A stretch of DNA of 64,000 nt from Cellulomonas sp. PhB150 (GTDB taxonomy: Bacteria; Actinomycetota; Actinomycetes; Actinomycetales; Cellulomonadaceae): contig NZ_RKHX01000001.1 of assembly GCF_003755175.1 (NCBI RefSeq), positions 1,364,001 through 1,428,000 of the forward strand, given 5' to 3'. This document shows, in pieces, positions 35,750 through 45,635 of this stretch (position 1 is the stretch's first letter; each line of letters begins with the position of its first letter). The notes beneath the pieces are model-generated. The model saw nothing but the letters and a program-made list of their open reading frames with translations, made no database searches and was not told the DNA's origin. The translations under genes were made by a program, and so were the position numbers.

Positions 35750-36586
35750 TCAGCCGGCGTACTGCGAGCCGAGCTCGCGTGAGCGGTCCGCCGCGGCCTG
35801 GGCCGCGGCCACGATCCCGGCCCGCACGCCGTGCGCGTCGAGCTCGCGCACCGCCGCGACCGTGGTGCCCCCGGGCGAGGAGACACGCTCGCGCAGGACC
35901 ACCGGGTGGTCGCCGCTCTGCGCGGCCAGGGCCGCCGAGCCCTCGACCGTCGCGACCGCGAGCTTCGTGGCCAGGTCCCGCGGGAGCCCGAGCAGCACGC
36001 CCGCCTCGGCCATCGCGTCGATCAGGTAGAACGCGTACGCGGGCCCGGAGCCCGAGATCGCGGTGACCGCGTCCAGGTCCTTCTCGGCGACGCGGACGAC
36101 CAGGCCGGTGGTGGACAGGATCTTCTCGACGAGCACGAGGTGCCCCTCGCCCGCCGCGGCGCCCGGCGCGATCGCCGACGCTCCCTCGCCGACGACGGCC
36201 GGGGTGTTCGGCATGACGCGCACCACGGGGGTGCCGGTCGGCAGGCGCCGCTCGTAGAAGGACAGCGGCAGTCCCGCCGCGACGCTCACCACCAGGGTGC
36301 CGCCGCGCAGCACCGGCGCGATCTCGTCGAGGACCGAACCCACGACCTGCGGCTTGACCGCGACCAGCACGACGTCGGCGCGGGCCGCGGCGGTCGCGTT
36401 GCGCGCTCCGGTGCGGACCGCGTAGCGACCGGCCAGGTCGTCGGCGCGCGCGACCTGCTGCTCGGTCACCTCCACCTGCTGCGGCGACCACCCCGAGGCG
36501 AGCAGCGCCGCGAGCAGGGTCTCCCCCATGACGCCACCGCCGAGCACGGCGACCTGGGCGCCCGCCTGGTCCTGCTGCTCGCTCAT
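35750..36586 (-). CDS. proC: Pyrroline-5-carboxylate reductase
   Basis: Last step of proline synthesis: NAD(P)H-dependent reduction of pyrroline-5-carboxylate to L-proline, in the cytoplasm. 278 residues with an N-terminal Rossmann motif (VAVLGGGVMGETLL), VKPQV, the VVRVMPNTPAVVGEG segment and the signature AISGSGPAYAFYLIDAMAEAG, followed by SSPGGTT. ATG at 36586 follows GAAGGAC. It is immediately upstream of LacI paralogue B. A role in handling imino acid from hydroxyproline-rich glycoproteins is conceivable, but chance adjacency is more likely. Confidence 0.95.
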   Translation of the reverse strand: MSEQQDQAGAQVAVLGGGVMGETLLAALLASGWSPQQVEVTEQQVARADDLAGRYAVRTGARNATAAARADVVLVAVKPQVVGSVLDEIAPVLRGGTLVVSVAAGLPLSFYERRLPTGTPVVRVMPNTPAVVGEGASAIAPGAAAGEGHLVLVEKILSTTGLVVRVAEKDLDAVTAISGSGPAYAFYLIDAMAEAGVLLGLPRDLATKLAVATVEGSAALAAQSGDHPVVLRERVSSPGGTTVAAVRELDAHGVRAGIVAAAQAAADRSRELGSQYAG

Positions 36587-36628
36587 CGTCGTGCGTCCTT
36601 CACGTCAGGGGTTCGACGCGCCGACACT

Positions 36629-36664
36629 GGCGCCGCCCGCGAGCCTACCGACGCGGGCGGCGCC
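36629..36664 (-). terminator. Terminator of MacAB-like export operon
   Basis: Perfect 13-bp stem (GGCGCCGCCCGCG / CGCGGGCGGCGCC) with a 10-nt loop, about 30 bp past the stop of the second membrane-fusion gene. Confidence 0.75.
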
Positions 36665-36694
36665 ATGAGCCCCGGCCTCGCCGGGATGGACAGA

Positions 36695-38899
36695 TCAGCC
36701 GCGGTCGCCGCCGCGCTGGAAGCTGCCGCCGCCCTGGAAGCCACCGGGGAACCCGCCGCCTGGTGCCTCGGTCGTCGACCCGCCGAGGCCCGACAGCCCG
36801 CCGCTCGTGGAGTCGGCGCCCGAGTCCATCGACACCGTCAGGTCCGCGAGGACCACCTCGTCGCCGGCCTTCAGGCCCGAGGTGATCTCGGTGAGCTCGG
36901 CGCCCACGGCGCCGCGCTCGACGGTGACCGAGGAGGCCTTGCCGTCCTTCAGCACCTGGACCGTGGTCGCCGAGCCGTCGACGTGCACCGCGGAGGTCGG
37001 CACCGTGAGGACCTTCGCGCCGCCGGCGACCTCGATGAGGACCTGGGCCGACGAGCCGTCGTACAGCTGCACGTCCGTCGGGTCCAGCGCCAGGTCGACC
37101 GTGTACGCAGGCGTCGAGGACGTGGACACGTCCAGCACCCCGATGCTCGAGACCTTCGCGGTGAGCTTCTGGTCCGTGCTGCGCACCGTGACGTCCGCCG
37201 GCTGGCCGACCGCGACCACGTCGATGGAGCCGAGCGGCACCGACGTGGTGACCGTGTAGCCGTCGGACCCGAGGACCGTGATCACGGCCGTGGTCGACGA
37301 GGCCGAGACCGTGTCGCCCTTCGCGATCGAGACCGCCGCGACCGTCCCCGCGATGGGGCTGGTGAGGTCCACCAGGGCGAGCTTGCTCGTGGCGATGTCG
37401 AGGTCGGCCTGCGCGAGGTCGATCGCGGCGCGGTCGGCGACGACGTCCGCGGCCGTGGCCGCCTGCGTCGTCGCCTGACCGCCGCCGCCCTGGGTGCCGG
37501 TCCCACCGGTACCCGTCCCACCCGTGCCCGTGCCGCCCGTGGTGCCCGTGCCGGTGCGGCCGTCGGTCGGTGCCGCCGGTTGCGTCGCGTGGTCGCTCGG
37601 CGCGGTCGGCTGGCCGGAAGGCTGGCCCGACGGCTGGCCCGACGGCTGACCCGAGGGCTGGCTGGGCGTCGTGGGCGTCGTCGGGGTGGACGGCGTGCCC
37701 GAGCCGCCCGCCGCAGCGACCGCCTTCGCGTACGCGGTCACCGCCGCGTCCAGGTCCTTGGCCAGCGCCATGAGGCTGGTCTGGGAGTCGCCCACGGTCG
37801 TCGCGGCGTCGAGCGCGTCGCCGATCGCGGCCTGGCAGTCGGCCAGCGCGTCGGCGACGGACCCGTCGCCGGCGGCCGTCACGGTCAGCGCGGTCGACGA
37901 GATCGCCGTGCCGTCCCCGCTCGTGAGCTGCAGCGCGTCCTTGCCGGCGTTCGTGCCGGCCGGCAGCACGACGCCCACCGTGAACGCGCCGTCCTTCGGC
38001 GTGACCTCGGTGAGCACGGCGCCGCTCGACGCGAGCCGCACCTGCACCGGGTCGCTCCCGGCGCCCGCGCCGGTCACCTTGACCGCCGAGGCCGCCGCGG
38101 CGGTCCCCGGCGTGATGGTCAGGACGTCGCCGGTCGTCGCGGCGCCCGACGTCGTGGTGACGGCGAGGAACGCGGTGCAGGCCGCGGTCGACGCGTCGAC
38201 CGCGTCGCCGCTCGCGGTGAGCTCCTTCGTCGTGGTGTCGTACTGCGCGAGCAGCGCGTCCTGCGCGTCGTGCACCGCGGCGAGGGCCTTGTCGAGGCCC
38301 GACGAGCCGGTGCTCGGGCTCGCCGAGGGCTGCGCCACCGGCTTCGTGGCGGCGGTCGTCACGCTCGTCGTCACGTACGCGGCGTTCGAGACGACAGCCG
38401 CGCTCGTCGACGCGGCGGGGGCCACGGCCGCTGCCCCGGACGAGACCGAGGCGCCGGTGGCCGTCGTCGTGCTCGTCGTGCTCGTCGACGTCTGCGAGTC
38501 GAGGTCGTCGGAGAGCTGCTGGTTGGCGTCCGCGAGGGCGGAGGTCGCGTCGTCGACGTCGCCCTGCAGGTCGCCGGCGTCCAGGGAGGCGAGCCCGTCG
38601 CCCGCCTCGACGGAGTCGCCGACCGCGACGTCGACCTTCGAGACCGTCCCGGCCACCGAGAACGCCGCGTCGCGGCGTTCGGCCGAGCTGACGGTGCCGA
38701 CCGCGTCGACGCGCTGCGTGACAGAGCCGAGGGCGGCCGTGGCCGTGCGGTAGTGCTCGCCGTCCTCGCGGCCGGCCGCGAGCGCGACCCCGCCGCCGAC
38801 GAGGGTCACCGCGACGACCGCCACGACGACGAGGACCGCGATGCGGCGACGCCGCTTGCGGCGACGCACGGCGGCGCTGGGCCGGGTGGGCTCAGGCAT
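36695..38899 (-). CDS. Large HlyD/RND-type membrane-fusion protein of export operon (second MFP)
   Basis: 734 residues: a basic N-terminus (RRRKRRRRIAV), one membrane helix (about 20-40), biotinyl-lipoyl-like half (VGTVSSAERRDAAFSVAGTVSKVDVAVGDSVEAGDGLASLD), a very long inserted region (about 100-480) rich in Ser/Thr/Ala with four QPSG repeats and a GTGGTGTGG tract, then the second lipoyl half (LVDLTSPIAGTVAAVSIAKGDTVSA) and beta-barrel domains. Typical MacA-like proteins are 350-450 residues, so the insert is exceptional. It ends in Gly-rich GGGFPGGFQGGGSFQ, which closely resembles the first MFP of the operon. The ATG overlaps the lipoprotein gene by 8 nt. It probably couples an extracytoplasmic substrate to the MacB-type ABC exporter. 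Confidence 0.82.
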   Translation of the reverse strand: MPEPTRPSAAVRRRKRRRRIAVLVVVAVVAVTLVGGGVALAAGREDGEHYRTATAALGSVTQRVDAVGTVSSAERRDAAFSVAGTVSKVDVAVGDSVEAGDGLASLDAGDLQGDVDDATSALADANQQLSDDLDSQTSTSTTSTTTATGASVSSGAAAVAPAASTSAAVVSNAAYVTTSVTTAATKPVAQPSASPSTGSSGLDKALAAVHDAQDALLAQYDTTTKELTASGDAVDASTAACTAFLAVTTTSGAATTGDVLTITPGTAAAASAVKVTGAGAGSDPVQVRLASSGAVLTEVTPKDGAFTVGVVLPAGTNAGKDALQLTSGDGTAISSTALTVTAAGDGSVADALADCQAAIGDALDAATTVGDSQTSLMALAKDLDAAVTAYAKAVAAAGGSGTPSTPTTPTTPSQPSGQPSGQPSGQPSGQPTAPSDHATQPAAPTDGRTGTGTTGGTGTGGTGTGGTGTQGGGGQATTQAATAADVVADRAAIDLAQADLDIATSKLALVDLTSPIAGTVAAVSIAKGDTVSASSTTAVITVLGSDGYTVTTSVPLGSIDVVAVGQPADVTVRSTDQKLTAKVSSIGVLDVSTSSTPAYTVDLALDPTDVQLYDGSSAQVLIEVAGGAKVLTVPTSAVHVDGSATTVQVLKDGKASSVTVERGAVGAELTEITSGLKAGDEVVLADLTVSMDSGADSTSGGLSGLGGSTTEAPGGGFPGGFQGGGSFQRGGDRG

Positions 38900-39851
38900 C
38901 GGCCGACCCCTGCGTGCTCGTGTCGTCCTGGCCGCCCTGCGCGGGTCCGCCCTGGCCACCGCGGCCGCCGAACCCGCCGCCGAATCCCGTGCTGCACGTG
39001 CCGTCGGTGGCCTGCGAGACGACGATCCGTGTCGCGGCGACCGCGCCCTTGTCGTCCGCCTTGCCCTGCACCGCGGCGCACGCGCCGACGACGAGCGCCT
39101 TGGCGCTGGCCTTCGCGGTGGCCGAGTACGTGGTCGACGAGTCGACGGTGACCGTCTTGCTCGTCGTGGTGCCGTCCTGGCCGGTGGCGTCGATCGTGAG
39201 GGTCGAGCCGTCGACCGCGGTCACCTTGCCGGTGGTGAACCCACCGAGGCCGCCGAACCCGCCGCGACCGCCTGCCGCGCCTGTCGGGGCGTCTCCGGGC
39301 TGTGCCGCACCCCCGGTCGGCATGTCGGTGGGGGCGCCCGAGGGTCGGTCGCCCGGCGTCCCGCCACCGCGGCCGCCGAAGCCGGTCGTGCACTCCCCGT
39401 CGGTCGCGGCCGTGATCGTCACCGTGGTCGCGGCGGCGTCGGCTGCCGTGCCCGCGCTGTCTGCGGTGCTCCCGTCCGTCGCCCCCGAGCCCCCGGGCGC
39501 GCCGCCGGTGATCGCGGTGACGCACGAGCCGACCGTGACGTCGGCCAGCGTGCCGGCCGTCGTCGCCGAGAACGTGGTGTCGTCGGTCCAGGTCACGGTC
39601 GTCTGACCATCGTCGTCGCGCACCTGGAGCGTCGCGTCGCCGACCTGGGCGATCTGGCCGCTCGTGCCGCCGCCAGCCCTCTGCCCGCCTCCCGGGGCGG
39701 TGCCGCCGTTGCCGTTCGCGGCTGCGGGGGCAGACGCGGACGCGGACGCGGCGGGCTCGGCGGCGTCGGACCCGCCGGAGCAGCCGGCGAGCACGAGCGC
39801 GGCCACCGCGAGGGGCGCGGCAAGCGTGAGGAGGGGACGGGTTCGAGACAT
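38892..39851 (-). CDS. DUF5666-like secreted lipoprotein of export operon
   Basis: 319 residues with a lipoprotein signal (lipobox LAGC, Cys about 24). Two homologous beta-barrel-like repeats follow: QIAQVGDATLQVRDDDGQ...TTFSATTAGTLADVTVGSCV and GKVTAVDGSTLTIDATGQ...TTYSATAKASAKALVVGACA. This pattern (short OB-like strands, then an alcohol-rich strand and VGxC) resembles DUF5666. Each repeat ends in a Cys-containing TDGxCxTGFGG stretch followed by Gly-rich linkers. It sits between the permease and second MFP genes, suggesting an extracellular accessory or cargo. Function unknown. Confidence 0.75.
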   Translation of the reverse strand: MSRTRPLLTLAAPLAVAALVLAGCSGGSDAAEPAASASASAPAAANGNGGTAPGGGQRAGGGTSGQIAQVGDATLQVRDDDGQTTVTWTDDTTFSATTAGTLADVTVGSCVTAITGGAPGGSGATDGSTADSAGTAADAAATTVTITAATDGECTTGFGGRGGGTPGDRPSGAPTDMPTGGAAQPGDAPTGAAGGRGGFGGLGGFTTGKVTAVDGSTLTIDATGQDGTTTSKTVTVDSSTTYSATAKASAKALVVGACAAVQGKADDKGAVAATRIVVSQATDGTCSTGFGGGFGGRGGQGGPAQGGQDDTSTQGSADA

Positions 39852-39886
39852 GGTGGAGCTCCTGGGTGTGGTGGAGGCCGCGCGGG

Positions 39887-41115
<1,229 letters not shown>

Positions 41116-41119
<4 letters not shown>

Positions 41120-41886
41120 CGGTCGATCACCTCGTCGGACTGGATGAGCCCGTCGCGCACCCACACGATGCGCCGCGCGTGCTGCGCGACCTCGAGCTCG
41201 TGGGTGATGAGGACGATCGTGCGGCCCTGCTGGTGCAGCTCGTCGAGCAGCCCCAGCACGTCCGCTGTCGACTGCGAGTCGAGGTTGCCGGTCGGCTCGT
41301 CGGCCAGCAGCAGGTCCGGCTCCCCGACGAGCGCACGGGCGACCGCGACGCGCTGCTGCTGGCCGCCCGACAGCTCGCCGGGCCGGTTGGCGACGCGGTC
41401 GCCCAGCCCGACGCGCTCGAGCGCGGCCGCGGCGCGCGCCTTGCGCTCGCCCACCGGCACCTGCCGGTACATGAGCGGCAGCTCGACGTTGCGCCACGCG
41501 GACAGCGCGGGCAGCAGGTGGAACTGCTGGAAGACGAAGCCGATGCGCAGGTTGCGGATCTGGGCCAGGTCGATCTCGTCGAGCTCGGCGATGTCGTCGC
41601 CGGCCAGCCGGTAGTCGCCCTCGGTGAGCGTGTCGAGGCAGCCGATGATGTTCATGAGCGTCGACTTGCCGGACCCCGAGGGGCCCATGATCGCGACGTA
41701 CTCGCCCTGCTCGATCCGCAGGTCGATGCCGCGCAGCGCCTCGAACTCGATGCTGCCGGTGCGGTAGGTCTTGCGGGCGCCGACGAGCTCGATGACCGGG
41801 GAGCCGGGCTCGGCGAGCGCCGTGCTCGTCGTGCTCGTCGTGCTCGTCGTGCTCGTGGACGGGAACGCGTCGAAGACGTCAGCCAT
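41116..41886 (-). CDS. MacB/LolD-type ABC exporter ATPase
   Basis: 256 residues: Walker [12 protein letters not shown]-loop FQQFHLLP, signature [15 protein letters not shown] and Walker [13 protein letters not shown]. An unusual N-terminal low-complexity stretch ([13 protein letters not shown]) is encoded by a 9-bp tandem repeat (GCTCGTCGT) near 41820-41860; the conserved domain begins at about residue 30. The ATG overlaps the first MFP gene by 8 nt and the gene end overlaps the permease by 4 nt. Confidence 0.93.
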
Positions 41887-43159
41887 TGGTGCCACCGCCC
41901 TGAGGACCGCCCTGGCCCGTGCCCTGGCCACCCTGGAAGCTGCCTCCGCCCGGGAACCCGCCCGGGAAGTCGCCGCCGCCGGGGACCTGACCGGTCTGAC
42001 CGGTCTGGCCGCCCTGCCGGTTGCCGGTGCCGGCCTGGAAGGTCTGCACGACGACCGCGTCGCCCTCGGCGAGCCCGTCGGTGATCTCGACGAGGTTGCC
42101 GGAGGTCTCGCCGGTCTTCACGGTGACCTTCTTCTGCGTGCCGTCGGTCGCCTGCACGGTCACCGTGCTGGCGCCGTCGGCCGTCGTCACCGCGAGGGCC
42201 GGGACGGTGAGCACGTCGGTGCGGCGCTCGTAGATGATCGAGACGTCGACGCTCGTGCCGTCGTGGAGCTTGGCGGTGTCGCCCGTGACGTCGACGACGA
42301 CCGGGTAGGCAGCCACGCCGGACGTGCTCGTCGAGACGAGCCCGACCGAGGCGACCGTGCCGTAGAGGGTGTCGGAGAGGTCGTCGGACGTCATCTCGAC
42401 CTGGTCACCGGCGGCGACGTTCGCGACGTCGGCCTCGCTGACCGTCGTCGCGACCTGCCACGCGCCGGTGCCGACGATGACGAACTGCCCCGTGCTCGTG
42501 GTCGTCGAGGTGCTCGACTGGCTCGAGGGCTGGCTGCTGCCGGACGCCCCGCCGCTGGAGCTGCCCGCTCCGCTCGAGCCGCTCGACGAGGACCCGGTGA
42601 CGACGTCGCCGACCTCGAGGTCGGCCGTCGTGACCAGGCCCGCGGCGGGCGCCTCGAGGACGGCGTCGCCGACGGCGTCCTTCGCGTCGTCGACGCCGGC
42701 CTGCGCCACGTCGACCTGCGCCTGGGCCGCGGCGATCTGCGCGTCCGAGGAGTCGGTGCCATCGGCTGCGTCGTCGGCGTCAGCGAGCTTGGCCTTCGCC
42801 TGCGCCAGCGTGGACTTCGCCGAGAGCAGGTCCGCGTCGAGGGTCAGCGTGTCGACCGTCGCGAGCACCTGGCCCTTCCTGACCGTGTCACCGGCCGCGA
42901 CCTTGACCTTCGTGACCGTGCCCGAGACGGCGAAGCTCACGTCCTCCTGGACGGTCGGCTCCAAGGTGCCCGTGCCCGAGACGGTCTTCTCCATCGTCGA
43001 CAGGCTCGCCTGCACCGTCCGGGTGGTCGGCCCCTGCGCCTCGGCGGACGCGGGCTGACGCCACCACACCCACCAGGCACCGGTGGCGACGAGCCCCAGG
43101 ATGACGACTGCTCCGACGACCCGGGCCCACGGCCGGGTCCTTCTCCAACGCGCGCGCAT
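41879..43159 (-). CDS. MacA-like membrane-fusion protein (first MFP of export operon)
   Basis: 426 residues. One N-terminal membrane helix (about 13-32, with WWVWW), then lipoyl half VSGTGTLEPTVQEDVSFAVSG, an alpha-hairpin (LLSAKSTLAQAKAKLADADD...AAAQAQVDVAQAGVDDAKDA in parts), the second lipoyl half, beta-barrel and a C-terminal Gly/Pro-rich tail (FPGGFPGGGSFQGG). ATG at 43159 follows GAGGGAGA. It is the first gene of the operon; the 106-bp gap to the methyltransferase gene holds the likely promoter. Confidence 0.88.
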   Translation of the reverse strand: MRARWRRTRPWARVVGAVVILGLVATGAWWVWWRQPASAEAQGPTTRTVQASLSTMEKTVSGTGTLEPTVQEDVSFAVSGTVTKVKVAAGDTVRKGQVLATVDTLTLDADLLSAKSTLAQAKAKLADADDAADGTDSSDAQIAAAQAQVDVAQAGVDDAKDAVGDAVLEAPAAGLVTTADLEVGDVVTGSSSSGSSGAGSSSGGASGSSQPSSQSSTSTTTSTGQFVIVGTGAWQVATTVSEADVANVAAGDQVEMTSDDLSDTLYGTVASVGLVSTSTSGVAAYPVVVDVTGDTAKLHDGTSVDVSIIYERRTDVLTVPALAVTTADGASTVTVQATDGTQKKVTVKTGETSGNLVEITDGLAEGDAVVVQTFQAGTGNRQGGQTGQTGQVPGGGDFPGGFPGGGSFQGGQGTGQGGPQGGGTNG

Positions 43160-43265
43160 GCTCTCCCTCACGGTCCTGGTGGCGATCTGAGCCAGAACCT
43201 AGGGAGGCCACCTGGTGGAGGCGTATCAGGAACCTATGACCAGGCTGTGAGGGTGTGACCTGCGG

Positions 43266-44783
43266 TTACGCGACGACGAGCAGCCCGTCGCGCACGAGCC
43301 CGCGCACGCTCGGCAGCACGTCCGCGGCGACGTCCTGCGCCGGGACGCCGAGCAAGGCCCCGAGCGCGCCGACGATCTGCCCCGCGGACAGGTCTCCGTC
43401 GCACGCGCCGACGAACCCGGCCAGCGCCGTCCCGGCCTGCACCGCGCGCCCGAAACCGCCGCCCTGCCGCAGCAGGACGACCTGCGGGTCGACCGCGCCG
43501 GGCGTCAGGTAGCGCTCCTCGGTGACGTCGGGCGCGACGACGAGGTGGGCGGCGGCGAGCACCTCGTCGGACGACGAGGAGAGCCACGTCTCCGCCGCGA
43601 GCGACGCGGCGATCGCGGGGCCGAGCGGCTGCTGCACCGTGCCCGTGACCTCCTCGAGGCGGCGCATCGTCGCGACACCGAGCGGCGGCCGGCGCAGCGT
43701 GATGATCCCGAACCCGATCGCCTCGACGTCGCGCGACGCGAAGTCGTCGAGCCACGCGCCGTACCGGGTGCGCCAGGCGTCGAGGTCGCGGTCCGGGGTG
43801 GTGCCGCCGTCGCGGATCCAGGTCTCGGCGTACTGGGCCGGGTCCTGCAGCTCGCGCTGGACGACCCAGCCGTCGAGCCCGGACTCGTCGATCCACTGCC
43901 CCACGCGCTCGTCCCACGACGAGCCCCGCGTGACCTCCCAGTTGCCGAGCATCTGCGCGACGCCGCCGGGCGCCAGGACCGAGCCGATCCCCGTCACGAG
44001 GTCACGCACGATCGCGTCACCGGCCCGGCCGCCGTCGCGGTACTCGTAGGCGGGCACGTCGGCGGACCGCGGCGTGATGACGAAGGGCGGGTTGCTCACG
44101 ACGAGGTCGAGCTCGCTGCCGGCGACCGGGTCGAGCATCGAGCCCAGCCGCAGGTCGAGCTCCACACCCGCCAGGGCCGCGTTGAACCGCGTGAACGCCA
44201 GCGCGCGCTGCGAGATGTCGGTGGCCACGACCTGTTGCGCGTGGCGGCTGGCGTGCAGCGCCTGGATCCCGCACCCGGTCCCCAGGTCGAGCACCCGGCC
44301 GACCTCGGACCGGACCGTGACCTGCGCCAACGTCGTCGACGCGCCGCCGACGCCGAGCACGTGGTCGGTCCGCAGCGCGCGGCCGGTGGCCAGCTCGCCG
44401 AGGTCGGAGGCGATCCACCAGTCGACCTCACCGTGCCCGTCCGCCGCCGTGTACGGCCGCAGGTCGACCAGGGCGCGGACCTCGCCGCCCGACTCCTCGA
44501 CGAGCCCGAGCGCTGCCGCCCCCGCGACGCCCAGCCGCGGCAGGGCGCGGCGCACCTGCTCGCTCGGCACCGCGAGCCCGAGCAGGAACAGGCGGACCAG
44601 TGCGGCCAGCGGGTCCGTGCTCGCGGCGCTCCTGCGGAGGGCCGGCACGGGCTCCTCGCGGTGCAGGGCGTCCGCCGCGACCGGACCCAGCAGCTCCTCG
44701 ACGCCCACGACGCCGTAGCCGGTCGCGGTGAGGTCCGAGCGGAGGGTCTCGACGAGCGACGGGTCAGGGTTCGGCGGGGTCAT
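43266..44783 (-). CDS. Class I SAM-dependent methyltransferase (HemK-like core)
   Basis: 505 residues. A unique N-terminal domain (about 1-150) precedes a Rossmann methyltransferase core with SAM motif VLDLGTGCGIQALHASRHA and the catalytic-type NPPFVITP motif (residue about 230), as in HemK/PrmC or RlmG-like N-methyltransferases. A long C-terminal region (about 350-505) contains winged-helix-like segments. Related actinobacterial proteins carry DUF7059/DUF7782-type flanking domains. The target, rRNA or a protein Gln, is not identifiable. It is divergent from a short acidic ORF at 44868 with an 84-bp shared promoter gap. Confidence 0.85.
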   Translation of the reverse strand: MTPPNPDPSLVETLRSDLTATGYGVVGVEELLGPVAADALHREEPVPALRRSAASTDPLAALVRLFLLGLAVPSEQVRRALPRLGVAGAAALGLVEESGGEVRALVDLRPYTAADGHGEVDWWIASDLGELATGRALRTDHVLGVGGASTTLAQVTVRSEVGRVLDLGTGCGIQALHASRHAQQVVATDISQRALAFTRFNAALAGVELDLRLGSMLDPVAGSELDLVVSNPPFVITPRSADVPAYEYRDGGRAGDAIVRDLVTGIGSVLAPGGVAQMLGNWEVTRGSSWDERVGQWIDESGLDGWVVQRELQDPAQYAETWIRDGGTTPDRDLDAWRTRYGAWLDDFASRDVEAIGFGIITLRRPPLGVATMRRLEEVTGTVQQPLGPAIAASLAAETWLSSSSDEVLAAAHLVVAPDVTEERYLTPGAVDPQVVLLRQGGGFGRAVQAGTALAGFVGACDGDLSAGQIVGALGALLGVPAQDVAADVLPSVRGLVRDGLLVVA

Positions 44784-44867
44784 GCGCCCATTGTCCGGTG
44801 CGGATGCGCCGCGCGACGAGCGGACGCACAGTGAGGGTCCACCCGACGCTCGACGAGGGGAACGACG

Positions 44868-45035
44868 ATGTCCGACGAGACGACCAGCCAGTTCGAGGGC
44901 GACTCCCCGGAGCCGGTCGAGGCGGCTCCCTCCTCGCACCCGGGCGACGACGACCAGCCGCCGCAGGGGCCGACGCAGGAGGACACGCAGCGCAAGATCT
45001 ACCCGACCGACCCGACGGGCGCCGATCCGGCGTAG
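44868..45035 (+). CDS. Small acidic hypothetical protein (55 aa)
   Basis: ATG at 44868 follows GAGGGGAAC at ideal spacing and the frame closes with TAG at 45035. The product is 55 residues, strongly acidic and Pro-rich, beginning MSDETTSQFEGDSPEPVE and ending PTDPTGADPA, with no membrane segment or Cys. Codon third positions are G/C-rich as in neighbours. It is predicted to be disordered. It lies between the divergent methyltransferase and a convergent membrane-protein gene. No family recognised. Confidence 0.6.
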   Translation: MSDETTSQFEGDSPEPVEAAPSSHPGDDDQPPQGPTQEDTQRKIYPTDPTGADPA

Positions 45036-45039
45036 CGGC

Positions 45040-45495
45040 TCAGGCGGTCGCGGGGCCGATCGCGACGACGGCGAGCGCCTTCTCGAGGTCGCGGCGCCAC
45101 TCCTCCGCTGCCTCGGCGGACAGCCCGCTCGCCACGACGATGGGCGTCGACGGGATGCCGTCGGCCAGACGCTTCGCCACCTCGAACTCGTAACGGTGGC
45201 GCATCAGGGCGCCCCTGACCGCTGTGCGGTTCGGACCGACGTCGACGAGCGTGACGTGGACCGCCGTGACGGTCGTCGGGTTCGGGACGGACCGGATGTC
45301 GGGCGCGGGGCGCACGACCTTGAACGCCACGAGCTTGGCCACGGGCAGGACCACGAGAAGGAAGAGGACGACGCTCCAGTCACTGCCGACCCACGCGTCG
45401 GCGAGCGACATCAACGGGACGGCCACGACGATCATGACCAGGTAGGCCACGAGCAGGCGCCCGCGCGGCACCATCCCCCACAGCATCGTTCCCAC
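45040..45495 (-). CDS. Membrane protein with ribosomal L7/L12 C-terminal-like domain (copy 1)
   Basis: 151 residues. Two N-terminal membrane helices (about 12-32 and 40-60), then a soluble domain (about 80-150) whose pattern VHVTLVDVGPNRTAVRGAL...VAKRLADG...VASGLSAEAAEEWRRDLEKALAVVAI follows the L7/L12 C-terminal domain (VxL...AGxNKxxVIKxVR...AKxLVE...GVxxxxAxxxxxxLExAGAxVEV). A homologue sits at 46675-47136. GTG at 45495 was chosen because AGGAG precedes it by 5 nt; ATG three codons later is possible. The function is unknown; a membrane-bound protein-protein interaction role is an inference from the fold. Confidence 0.75.
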   Translation of the reverse strand: MGTMLWGMVPRGRLLVAYLVMIVVAVPLMSLADAWVGSDWSVVLFLLVVLPVAKLVAFKVVRPAPDIRSVPNPTTVTAVHVTLVDVGPNRTAVRGALMRHRYEFEVAKRLADGIPSTPIVVASGLSAEAAEEWRRDLEKALAVVAIGPATA

Positions 45496-45635
45496 GCACG
45501 CTCCTCTCGTCGGCGCAGATCCTCCCAGCCCGCCAGGCGTGCTCGCGACCTCCGAGCGGGTGACCAGCGTCTGCCATCCGGACACCTCCGCGTCGGCGAG
45601 CATCGGGGACAGGCCGCCGTCCTACGCTGCCGTCC

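Noticed and set aside
41820..41860. GCTCGTCGT tandem repeat as a phase-variation tract
   Set aside because: The unit is 9 bp, so changes in copy number keep the frame and only alter the Ser/Thr linker length; no on/off switching is expected.
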